From positions 1,591,541 through 1,655,540 of the forward strand of contig NC_016943.1 in NCBI RefSeq assembly GCF_000284015.1: a stretch of 64,000 bases of DNA. The letters are read 5' to 3'. Position 1 is the first letter of the stretch. Each line of letters opens with the position of its first letter. The translations under genes and the position numbers were made by a program. This document shows positions 35,483-43,606 of the stretch, piece by piece. Source of the stretch: Blastococcus saxobsidens DD2. GTDB taxonomy: Bacteria > Actinomycetota > Actinomycetes > Mycobacteriales > Geodermatophilaceae. The notes under the pieces were generated by a model. It made no database searches. It had not been told where the DNA came from and worked only from the letters and a program-made list of their open reading frames with translations.

Positions 35483-36746
35483 GCGAGGCGATCAGGGAGG
35501 TCCGGATCACCCCGGTCGCGTTCCGGGACCCGCCACTGCTCAACGCCGTCGGCGTGCACCAGCCCTTCGCCCTGCGGGCGGTGGTGGAGGTGGAGACCGG
35601 CTCCGGCCTGGTTGGGCTGGGAGAGACGTACGGCGACCGGCCCCACCTGCGGCGGCTGGAGCGTGCGAGCCGGTCGCTGATCGGGACCGACGTCTTCGAC
35701 CTGCACGGCATGTGGCGGCTGGTCGATGTCGCGCTCGCGGGAGACGAGGGCATCGGTGGGCACGGTATGAGCGGGATGGTGACGTCCTCCACGACGACCG
35801 ACCGGGTGTTCTCCCCGTTCGAGGTCGCCGCGCTCGATGCCCAGGGGAAGCTCCTGGGCCGCCCGGTCAGCGACCTCCTCGGCGGCGCCGTCCGCCGATC
35901 CGTGCCCTTCAGCGCGTACCTCTTCGCCAAGTGGGCGGGGCACCCGGGGGAGGAGGACGACCGGTGGGGCGCGGCGCTGGACGCGGAGGGGATCGTCGCG
36001 CAGGCCCGGCTGATGCAGGCCGAGTACGGGTTCGGCGCGATCAAGCTCAAGGCTGGGGTTTTCCCTCCCCAGGCGGAAGTAGCCGCCGTCCTCGCCCTGC
36101 GCGCCGAGTTCCCCGATCTGCCGCTGCGCCTGGACCCGAACGCAGCCTGGACGGTGCAGACCTCGATCGACGTGGGACGTCGCCTGGAGGGTGTGCTCGA
36201 GTACGTGGAGGACCCCACGCCTGGCATCGAGGGGATGGCCGAGGTCGCCCCGAGGTCCCGATGCCGCTCGCGACGAACATGTGCGTGGTGGCGTTCGACG
36301 ACCTGCCGCCGGCCGTCCGAGAGGATGCCGTCCAGGTAGTGCTGTCCGACCACCACTTCTGGGGCGGACTGCGCCGGTCCCAGTCGCTGGCCGACATCTG
36401 CGCCACGTTCGGCGTGGGCCTGTCCATGCACTCCAACTCCCACCTGGGCATCAGCCTGGCCGCGATGACGCACCTGGCCGCGGCCACGCCGCGGCTCGAC
36501 TACGCCTGTGACACCCACTGGCCGTGGAAGGACCCGGCCGAGGACGTCATCGTGCCGGGCGTGCTGCGGTTCGTCGACGGCGCCGTCGAGGTTCCCGTGT
36601 CGCCGGGCCTCGGTGTCCAACTCGATCGGGGCGCCCTGGGTCACCTGCACGAGCAGTACCTGCGGTGCGGGATCGGCGAACGCGACGACACCGGTTACAT
36701 GCGGCAGTTTCGGCCAGATTTCCGGCCCGCGCTCGCGCGCTGGTGA
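35479..36746 (+). pseudogene. Glucarate-dehydratase-like enolase-superfamily gene, frameshifted
   Basis: The 5' frame (GTG 35479, overlapping the CocE stop) carries the capping domain and barrel start, with KLK in AIKLKAG and LRLDPNAAWT. At about 36240-36260 the frame changes. Downstream, LATNMCVVAFDDLP, SDHHFWGG, MHSNSHLGIS and the C-terminus continue one frame over to TGA at 36746. Together they span about 420 codons, close to GudD length. Sequence is divergent from the intact gudD, so it is a separate paralogue. One indel of one or two bases (or a small deletion) disables it; assembly error is possible. Confidence 0.85.
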
Positions 36747-36807
36747 CGGTCGGGCCCGCACGCATCCGCGGTGCCCCGTGCCCGCAGCCGACTTCCGAGG
36801 AGAACCT

Positions 36808-37281
36808 GTGCCCGATCACGCCCCTGCGACGCCGCAACTCAGCCATACCGCGACGCTCCGGATCGAGGTGGGCAGTCCCGTGGAGGTCGGCGTCACCTCC
36901 CGGGGCATCCGGCGAGTCATCCCGATCACTGGCGGACGAGTGACCGGTCCGCTCATGCAGGGAGAGATCATCCCCGGGGGAGCCGACTTCCAGGTCATCA
37001 CCTCCACGACCGACACGGAGCTGGAGGCGCGTTACGTCCTCCGGACCGATCAGGACGAGCTGGTCTACGTCACGAACTGGGGCTTGCGGACGGGGACGGT
37101 GGAGGACATCGAGCGGCTCCGCCAGGACCTCCCCGTCGATCCGGACCGGATCTACTTCCGCACCGCACCCCGCTTCGAGACGGCGGCACCCCGGCTGGCG
37201 GAGCTCAACCGCCGCCTCTTCATCGGGGTCGGCACCCGCCGTCCGGACGCCGTGCTTCTCGACGTCTTCATGGTGCAGTGA
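36808..37281 (+). CDS. DUF3237 family protein
   Basis: A 157-residue protein matching the DUF3237 family, a small beta-barrel fold: [11 protein letters not shown] near the start, [22 protein letters not shown] near 45 and VTNWGLRTG. Function is not established; members often lie beside catabolic enzymes for hydroxylated acids. GTG at 36808 follows CGAGGAGA. It is in line with the importer operon, after the broken dehydratase gene. Confidence 0.85.
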   Translation: MPDHAPATPQLSHTATLRIEVGSPVEVGVTSRGIRRVIPITGGRVTGPLMQGEIIPGGADFQVITSTTDTELEARYVLRTDQDELVYVTNWGLRTGTVEDIERLRQDLPVDPDRIYFRTAPRFETAAPRLAELNRRLFIGVGTRRPDAVLLDVFMVQ

Positions 37282-37334
37282 CGGTGCCGACGATCAGAGA
37301 GCTCACACCTTCGGAACGAGTCCAGGAGGACCGC

Positions 37335-37580
37335 ATGACGGGCCGGACCCCCACCGTCGCCGGCGTCGAGGTCGTTCCCGTCGCTGGGCACGACAGCATG
37401 CTGCTGAACCTCAGCGGGGCGCACGGACCGTTCTTCACCCGCAACGTCGCGATCGTCACCGACAGCGAGGGCAGGGTCGGGGTGGGCGAGGTGCCGGGCG
37501 GGGAGGGGATCCGCCGCACCATCGAGGACGCCGGGGCGCTGCTGGCCGGCCGGTCGATCGCGGCCTACGGCCGCTGGTGA
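37335..37580 (+). pseudogene. Truncated duplicate of gudD (first 80 codons)
   Basis: Bases 37335-37571 match the start of gudD (17002-17238) with about a dozen differences over 237 bases, then similarity stops abruptly at GGCCTACGGCCGC and a TGA follows at 37578-37580. Only the N-terminal strand region is encoded, with no barrel or active site, so it is inactive. The sharp end marks a recombination breakpoint. Confidence 0.92.
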
Positions 37581-37693
37581 AGAAGATCTCGTAGCCGTGC
37601 TGACGGAGCGGTCGCACCCTTGCCCGGTTCCGCACGGGACGAACATTCGCTGCCCAACCCGAACGTGGCCGATGGAACGGAGATCGGAAGAAC

Positions 37694-38692
37694 ATGAGTG
37701 ACTCGCTGAACAATTCGGCGGTCAGGCCACCCTCCGAGCGGTCCTCGGGGCGCGTGTTGATCGTCGGGCAGCTTCCAGACGCCCTGGTGGACACGCTCCG
37801 ACAACGGTTCGGCGCAGTGGTACTGCCCGATCCGGCCGACAAATTCCTCGACCATCGACGGGATGACGTAGAAGTCGTCTTCACGCGCGCCATGGTCGGT
37901 GTCGGACCGGACCTCCTTGCGGCGCTGCCGAATCTCGTCGCCATCGTGCACCTCGGGGTGGGCTATGACGCGACGGATGTGGCCGGAGCGATCGTGCGGG
38001 GGATCGGAGTCAGCAATACACCGGACGTCCTAACCGACTGCGTGGCAGACGTAGCGGTCGGCGGCCTCATCGATGTCATGCGTCAGTTGACCGCTGCGGA
38101 CAGGTTCGTGCGACGAGGTGATTGGTTACGGGGTCGTTATCCCCTGACCAAGAAGGTCAGCGGTAGTCGAGTCGGCATCTTCGGTCTCGGTCGGATCGGT
38201 GGTGCCGTCGCGCGACGTCTCGAAGGGTTCGACGCGGTCATCAGTTACCACAGTCGACGGCAGGTGCCGGGCGTGCCCTATGGCTATGCAAGTTCCGTCC
38301 TAGAACTGGCGGCAAGCAACGACGCGCTTATCGTGACGGCCGCCGCAGGGCCCGACTCCAACGGAATCGTCGATGCGGCGGTGCTGGATGCGCTGGGGCC
38401 AGCGGGCTTTGTGGTCAACGTCGCCCGCGGATCCATCATCGACGAATCCGCACTCGTGGAGGCACTCAAGAGCCAGAGGATCGCGGGAGCAGCCCTGGAC
38501 GTACTCGGGAGCGAGCCGAACGTTCCCGCTGAACTGCTCGACATGGACAACGTCGTCCTGCTCCCGCATCTCGGCAGCGGTACGCGGGAGACCATGGCGG
38601 CAATGACCGAACTCGCCATCGCGAACGTGGAACAGGCATTGGAGAACCGCACGCTGGTGACTCCAGTTCCAGGTGCGGAGCTGCGCCGATGA
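37694..38692 (+). CDS. D-2-hydroxyacid dehydrogenase, NAD(P)-dependent
   Basis: A 332-residue SerA/GhrB-type reductase. NAD-binding GIFGLGRIGGAVARRL lies near residue 157, substrate and catalytic Arg in VNVARGSIID, the Glu in LDVLGSEPNVP, and the catalytic His in LLPHLGSGT. It interconverts 2-oxo acids and D-2-hydroxy acids (hydroxypyruvate, glyoxylate or similar). Third-codon GC looks lower than in neighbouring genes and it starts just after the gudD breakpoint, suggesting a different origin. ATG follows GGAGATCGGAAG. It overlaps a Usp fragment. Confidence 0.9.
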   Translation: MSDSLNNSAVRPPSERSSGRVLIVGQLPDALVDTLRQRFGAVVLPDPADKFLDHRRDDVEVVFTRAMVGVGPDLLAALPNLVAIVHLGVGYDATDVAGAIVRGIGVSNTPDVLTDCVADVAVGGLIDVMRQLTAADRFVRRGDWLRGRYPLTKKVSGSRVGIFGLGRIGGAVARRLEGFDAVISYHSRRQVPGVPYGYASSVLELAASNDALIVTAAAGPDSNGIVDAAVLDALGPAGFVVNVARGSIIDESALVEALKSQRIAGAALDVLGSEPNVPAELLDMDNVVLLPHLGSGTRETMAAMTELAIANVEQALENRTLVTPVPGAELRR

Positions 38693-38895
38693 CGGTCGTC
38701 GTCTGGTACGTCGCCACGCCCGAAGGACAGGCGGGCGTGGCTCGGGCCACCGCTGAGGCGGTCGGGTCCGATGATCGACTCAAGGTCATCACGGACGCAT
38801 CGCCTGCAGAGGCGATGGACGCTGTCGCCCTCCATGGAGAGGCTGCGGATCTGATGACGGATGGTCGGCTCGACATCGAAATACAGGGCTGCTCG
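38689..38895 (+). pseudogene. Usp-family N-terminal fragment
   Basis: ATG overlaps the dehydrogenase stop (ATGA). The first about 65 codons (TVVVWYVATPEGQAGVARA) resemble the Usp protein at 11215. Similarity ends near 38895 and the frame runs on into unrelated sequence. The C-terminal ATP-binding half is missing; truncation coincides with the start of phage/ICE-like DNA. Confidence 0.6.
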
Positions 38896-38987
38896 AGCGG
38901 TTTGGAGAACTCCGGGCAGAGCCAGTGCGAGCACGCCTATAGCAGCCGTGCCATCGGCATCCCAAGGCGACCTGGGTGCTCACATCG

Positions 38988-40049
38988 TCATGCGGCCTTG
39001 ATGGAGGCACGCCGGCGAGAGATCGTGCGCTTGGTCGTGGCGAGCTGTTGGGCGATGTCCCGGATGGACTTGCCCCGTCCCGTGAGGCGCCGGACGACCT
39101 CGGCCTGCTCAGCCGGGGTCAAGTGTTCGAGGCGGACGCCGTCGCCAGCGAGGGCTCGCTCGATGGCGATCTCGTCGAGGTCATCTGTATCTGCGATCTC
39201 AGTGCGGTGTCGGGGGTTTGGATCGGTGTCGATGTCATCCCAGGCCAGAGGCGGAAGCCAGCCGCGCTCGGCGGCGAAGGCCCGGGCGGCGTCGGCGGCG
39301 GCACGCTGGCCGTCGATGGACTGGGGTGGACGCAGGCTCCACAGCTGTTCGTACAGGGCGCTGACATCCCGCGCGGTCTGCGCGGTGATGGAGTGGCTGA
39401 GCATGCTACGTCGGAGGCCGGCGGAGCTTCGGCCAAGTCTTGCGGCCAGCTCGTCGGGAGGCCATCCGACGGCGATCAGGGCCTGCAGCCGGCGACGAGT
39501 GCCCGTGGCGATGAGGTGACTGCGCGGTGCCCGGTTGGCCTGGTCGATTCGGATGCGCAAAACCTGGTGGGCGGTCTCGGGCCGGACGCGCCGGATGCGT
39601 GGGTTGCCGTTGCGCCCGGGGTCAGCCAGCTCGCGGACGTGGCTGGTAGCGATGCCGGCGAGCACGGCGATCTGCTCGACGCCGATGCCGGCGGCGCGTA
39701 GCGCGCAGATGTGCTCGCGCACCGGGGCGGCGTCTACGAAAGGCCGCCATCGGCCGAAGGTCTGCGCGCGGTGCACGCCACGGCCGGCCGCGGTGTTGGC
39801 GGCGGTGCAGTCGGTGCATCGGCAGCGGTCCTTCACGTAGGCGGCACGGGTTCCGTGCACGTGCCGAGCACGCGGATGAGTGCAGTCCCGCCGCACCCGA
39901 CCCTGAGCGCGCTGGATCCGGCGACGTGCGCTCTCGATGGACTGCCGGTGCTTGGCGCAGGAATGGCGCGCGTGGTTGACGTCGGCGAGGGCGTCGCTGG
40001 CGTACGTGCCGCTGTAGCCGCAGGCCGGGCAGGTCCGCGTGGCGCTCAT
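38988..40049 (-). CDS. Phage/ICE-type zinc-ribbon and helix-turn-helix protein
   Basis: 353 residues. An N-terminal Cys/His zinc-binding-like element (CPACGYSGTYAS, then HSCAKH) and a second Cys cluster (CTHPRARHVHGT, DRCRCTDC) are followed by one or more HTH-like segments; the C-terminal TPAEQAEVVRRL-SIRDIAQQL-TKRTISRRR is clearest. This architecture is common in actinophages and integrated elements. ATG at 40049 overlaps the upstream small gene (ATGA). Its exact role (DNA binding, control of the element) is unknown. Confidence 0.65.
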   Translation of the reverse strand: MSATRTCPACGYSGTYASDALADVNHARHSCAKHRQSIESARRRIQRAQGRVRRDCTHPRARHVHGTRAAYVKDRCRCTDCTAANTAAGRGVHRAQTFGRWRPFVDAAPVREHICALRAAGIGVEQIAVLAGIATSHVRELADPGRNGNPRIRRVRPETAHQVLRIRIDQANRAPRSHLIATGTRRRLQALIAVGWPPDELAARLGRSSAGLRRSMLSHSITAQTARDVSALYEQLWSLRPPQSIDGQRAAADAARAFAAERGWLPPLAWDDIDTDPNPRHRTEIADTDDLDEIAIERALAGDGVRLEHLTPAEQAEVVRRLTGRGKSIRDIAQQLATTKRTISRRRASIKAA

Positions 40050-40435
40050 GCCCCGCCCACCGGAGGTACGGCGACCGGCTGACCGGTGTGGCCACGACCG
40101 GGTACGCCGGCCCTGGCCAGGACGTCCGCGATCCAGTCGGTGCGGAGGCTGCCGGCGTCTCCGACGTGGTCGTCGAAGGCCGTGGCTGTGAACTGCTGGG
40201 CGGTGGCGGCCCACTCCCGCTCGGACAAGGTCCGCTCGAGGTGGGCCTCGACGGTGGGCCGGTCGACGTAGGCGATGCTGGCGTCGATGGCGTCGGCCAG
40301 GTCAGTGAGCAGCCGGTGGGTGTCGCCGCCGTAGCAGTCGACGAGATCCTGCAGCACGGCGCGGCAAGCAGAGGAGACGTGGGATGGTGCCGGCGCAAGG
40401 GTTGTCGTTGTCCGTCGTCCCGGCTGACCGCACAT
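40046..40435 (-). CDS. Hypothetical protein, partner of the phage-type HTH gene
   Basis: 129 residues, mostly helical and acidic in the middle, without a recognised domain. It overlaps the downstream HTH gene by four bases. Good coding character and the tight overlap support a real gene; a later start is possible. I do not recognise the family. Confidence 0.55.
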   Translation of the reverse strand: MCGQPGRRTTTTLAPAPSHVSSACRAVLQDLVDCYGGDTHRLLTDLADAIDASIAYVDRPTVEAHLERTLSEREWAATAQQFTATAFDDHVGDAGSLRTDWIADVLARAGVPGRGHTGQPVAVPPVGGA

Positions 40436-41205
40436 CCCTGCTCCCGCTGGTGAGTGATCGTTCTCACCGGGAGAAGGCGTTATTCGGAGCCGTTTGGTGA
40501 CACCCCGCGGAGAATTGAATGCGGCAGGCGCTCGACCAGATGTGTGTCGAAGCTGCGGTCGGGGTGGTTGGCTGCAGGCCCTTGTGGTCCGTGAGCGGAG
40601 CGCTGGCGCGGGCTCCGGATCCGTCTCGGTCGCAAAGACGAGACGTCAGTCGCTGGTATCACGCTGCGTGCCGCAGGAGCCCGTCGAGGGAGGGGGGGAG
40701 TCAGTGGTGATGAGTGGAGCCCCGGCGGCTCACCAAGGCGCCGAGCCCGGTGATCGTCACTGGCATCGGGCCCTGCAACAGGCACTCTTTAGGCACCCAA
40801 TACTCCCGCAACCAGCCGCGCGTAACCGTCGCAGTCAACGCTCTGAACCGCTTCTGACCTGCGTATTCAGCGCGGGTCAGCGCGAGCAAACGCCTCAAGA
40901 TCAAATCGCAGGGTTACTGGTTCAAGTCCAGTCGGGGGAGCCATTCAGGCCCCTGACCGGTGAAGACGCCGGGCGGGGGCCTCTGTCGTCGGAGCAGCGT
41001 GGGCCCGGGTCCGGGGATCTCACCGGCTACGGCGCCGGCACCAGCAGGGCAGCCGCCCGGTCGGGCCGGGCAGGTCACCGGTGATCGGTGTGCCGTCCGG
41101 GCGGCGGATTCCCCGGGGATGGCACCATCGCTGCGCGGGCGCGCCAGTTCGGTGCGGGCCCAGTCGTCGAACTCCCGGGATCGACCAGCCAGTGAGGACG
41201 GTGCC
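40436..41205. other. 770-bp non-coding junction region
   Basis: No convincing gene in any frame. It contains the tRNA-like 3' end at 40905-40943 and then plain GC-rich DNA up to the aldehyde dehydrogenase gene, whose TGAGGA ribosome-binding site lies at about 41193. Confidence 0.5.
40905..40943 (+). other. tRNA 3'-end remnant, possible attachment site
   Basis: ACTGG-TTCAAGT-CCAGT forms a perfect T-arm with a consensus T-loop. It is followed by seven bases CGGGGGA, a G and CCA, exactly a tRNA 3' end. No matching 5' half lies upstream, so only about the last 40 bases are present. A73-type position G and a final A in the acceptor strand would fit tRNA-Gln, but identity is unproven. Such pieces are left when an element integrates into a tRNA gene. 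Confidence 0.65.
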
Positions 41206-42657
41206 ATGACGCAGGAACCGAAACGCACCATCTACATCGATGGGCAATGGCGGGCGGCTGCCGACGGCGCGAGCTTCGTCGTCACGGACCCGGCCACGGG
41301 CGAGGTCATCGGGCAGGCCGCGGACGGCGGTCGCGCCGACACAGAGGCGGCGATCGCCGCCGCTGACCGTGCGCTGCCGGCCTGGTCGGGCACGACGGCC
41401 TACCAGCGCGCGGCCGTCCTGGCGAAGGCCGACGCCTTGATGCGGGAGCGCCGGAAGGAGCTCGCCGCGCTGATGACCCGGGAGCAGGGCAAGCCGCTCA
41501 AGGCATCGATGAACGAGGTCGCGTACGCCGCGGACTTCCTGGCCTGGTTCGCCGAGGAGGCCAAGCGCATCGGCGGCGTCACGATCCCCTCGGCCCGGGC
41601 CGACCAGCGGTTCGTGACGATGCGTCAGCCCGTCGGGGTGGTCGCGGCCATCACCCCGTGGAACTACCCGATCTCCATGCTGACCCGCAAGCTCGCCCCG
41701 GCCATCGCGGCCGGCTGCACCTCGGTGCTCAAGCCCGCCGACCAGACGCCCCTGTGCGCGGTCGCGACGGTGCAGCTGCTCGCCGACGCCGGGCTCCCCG
41801 ACGGGGTGGTCAACCTGGTCACCACCACGCGCGCCGCAGAGGTCGGCGACGTGCTGCTGGAGTCCCCCGTGGTCCGGAAGCTCACCTTCACCGGCTCGAC
41901 CGCGGTCGGGAAGATGCTGGCGGCGAAGGCCGGCGCCACGCTGAAGCGGGTCTCGGTGGAACTCGGCGGCCACGCGCCGTTCATCGTCTTCCCCGACGCC
42001 GATCCGGTGCGTGCGGCGAAGGGTGCGGCGCTGGTGAAGTTCCTCAACACCGGCCAGGCATGCATCAGCCCGAACCGCATCTACGTCCACCGCTCGATCT
42101 ACGACGCCTTCGTCGCGACCCTGGACCAGCGCATCGCGGCGCTGCGGGTGGGCAAGGGTGACCACGAGGGCGTCTCCATCGGCCCGCTGATCGACGAGCG
42201 GGCCGTGGGAAAGATGGAGGCCCAGGTGCACGATGCGCGCGCCAAGGGCGCCCGGGTCGTGGCCGGGGGTGAGCGGATGCAGGTCGACGGGCTCGACGGC
42301 ACGACCTTCTACGCGCCGACGCTGCTGGCCGACGTGACGCCGGACATGCTGATCTCGACCGAGGAGACCTTCGGGCCGATCGCTGCGGTCACTCCGTTCG
42401 ACGACGAGGACGAGGTCGTCGCCAAGGCGAACGACACCGAGTACGGGCTCGCCGCGTACGTCTACACCAACGACCTGTCGACGGCGATCCGGGTCACCGA
42501 GAAGCTGCGCTTCGGGATGGTCGGGGTCAACGACATCAACCCCACGTCCGCCGCCGCTCCCTTCGGTGGCGTCAAGGCCAGCGGCCTGGGACGCGAGGGC
42601 GGGTTCGAGGGCATCGACGAGTACCTCGACACCAAGCTGGTCGGCATCTCGATCTGA
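41206..42657 (+). CDS. NAD(P)-dependent aldehyde dehydrogenase, succinate-semialdehyde dehydrogenase type
   Basis: 483 residues of the ALDH superfamily close to GabD: TPWNYP with Asn153, the nucleotide loop FTGSTAVGK, general base Glu252 in ELGGHAP, catalytic Cys286 in NTGQACISPNR, and the C-terminal EEYLDTK-like DEYLDTKLVGI. It oxidises an aldehyde, probably a semialdehyde, to the acid in the cytoplasm. The flavin amine oxidase at 43607 lies near, and aldehydes from amine oxidation are possible substrates. Confidence 0.9.
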   Translation: MTQEPKRTIYIDGQWRAAADGASFVVTDPATGEVIGQAADGGRADTEAAIAAADRALPAWSGTTAYQRAAVLAKADALMRERRKELAALMTREQGKPLKASMNEVAYAADFLAWFAEEAKRIGGVTIPSARADQRFVTMRQPVGVVAAITPWNYPISMLTRKLAPAIAAGCTSVLKPADQTPLCAVATVQLLADAGLPDGVVNLVTTTRAAEVGDVLLESPVVRKLTFTGSTAVGKMLAAKAGATLKRVSVELGGHAPFIVFPDADPVRAAKGAALVKFLNTGQACISPNRIYVHRSIYDAFVATLDQRIAALRVGKGDHEGVSIGPLIDERAVGKMEAQVHDARAKGARVVAGGERMQVDGLDGTTFYAPTLLADVTPDMLISTEETFGPIAAVTPFDDEDEVVAKANDTEYGLAAYVYTNDLSTAIRVTEKLRFGMVGVNDINPTSAAAPFGGVKASGLGREGGFEGIDEYLDTKLVGISI

Positions 42658-42670
42658 GTTCTCCCGGACG

Positions 42671-42699
42671 GCCTGCCGCACCCTCGGGGACGGGCAGGC
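42671..42699. terminator. Hairpin between convergent genes
   Basis: GCCTGCC (42671-42677) and GGCAGGC (42693-42699) form a short stem in the 61-bp gap between convergent genes, so it could end transcription from either side. Confidence 0.4.
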
Positions 42700-42718
42700 G
42701 CGCTGGGCGCCGACGCCG

Positions 42719-43411
42719 TCAGGTCGTGGCCAGCTCCTGGATCCGCGCCGCGACCAGGTCGGCGACCGCATCGGGCCGGGTGAGCACGGGACTGTGCCCG
42801 CACGGCCACTCGACGGTGCAGGTCGCCCGGGACGCCATGGCGCGCTGCAGGTCGGGATGCACGACCCGGTCCTCTGCGCAGACGACGTAGGTGGAGGGGA
42901 CGGCGCGCCAGGCGATGACCTCGGGAACGCCTCGGAAGAGGAGACGATGCACCGGTCGCAGCCGGGCGGCGGCGGCCGCGGCGACGTCGGGAGCGGCGTC
43001 GCTGTACAGCAGCGCCGGCCCCAGCTCCGGGTCGAGGCCGATCTCGCTCCCGCTGGCGCGCATGGCCTCGGACAGCCGGGTGTCGGGGAGGTCGCGGCCG
43101 GGCCGGGTGCGGCTGACGGACTCGCCCTCGTCCAGCTGGAACGCGGCGAGGTAGACGAGTTCGTGCACGAGCGGGTGGTCACCGGCCGCGGTGATCACCG
43201 CGCCTCCGTAGGAGTGGCCGACGAGCACCGCGGGCCGGCCGAACCGGTCCAGTGCGTCGCGCGTCGCCTGCACGTCGGTGGCGAGGTCGGTCAGCGGCAG
43301 CTCGACGGCGGCGGCAGGGATCCCGCGTGCGGCGAGCGCGGTGCGGACGGCGTCCCAGCACCAGGCGCCGTGCCACAGGCCGTGCACCAGCAGTGCTCCA
43401 GGAGCGGTCAT
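42719..43411 (-). CDS. Alpha/beta hydrolase, small esterase type
   Basis: A 230-residue single-domain alpha/beta hydrolase with oxyanion segment HGLWHGAWCW, nucleophile Ser67 in GHSYGG, a late Asp in CAEDRVVHPD and His in WPCGHSPVL. It resembles the salicylate-esterase/hydroxynitrile-lyase-like group that uses small esters or amides. It stands alone on the minus strand, convergent with the dehydrogenase gene. The substrate is unknown. Confidence 0.87.
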   Translation of the reverse strand: MTAPGALLVHGLWHGAWCWDAVRTALAARGIPAAAVELPLTDLATDVQATRDALDRFGRPAVLVGHSYGGAVITAAGDHPLVHELVYLAAFQLDEGESVSRTRPGRDLPDTRLSEAMRASGSEIGLDPELGPALLYSDAAPDVAAAAAARLRPVHRLLFRGVPEVIAWRAVPSTYVVCAEDRVVHPDLQRAMASRATCTVEWPCGHSPVLTRPDAVADLVAARIQELATT

Positions 43412-43606
43412 CCGGCGAGTATGGCGGTTCGGCGCGAACGGGGACGCAGGGGCGCGTCGTCTAGCCGTGGATGTGGTCGCGACGCCGCGCGGGCCGAGGT
43501 CCGGTCGGCCGTCCGGGCCCGGGCGGCCGGTGTCAGTACGGTGACACGGCGGCTGTGGTGGTCACCGGGCTCCTGCGCGGGCAGCGGTCCGGGGGAAGGA
43601 CGTGGA

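Noticed and set aside
40701-40904. A 67-codon minus-strand frame next to the tRNA remnant as an integrase end
   Set aside because: No tyrosine-recombinase motif (no R-H-R-Y) is visible.
40905-40943. A complete tRNA gene
   Set aside because: Only the T-arm and 3' acceptor strand are present. There is no D-arm or 5' acceptor strand in the 60 bases upstream.
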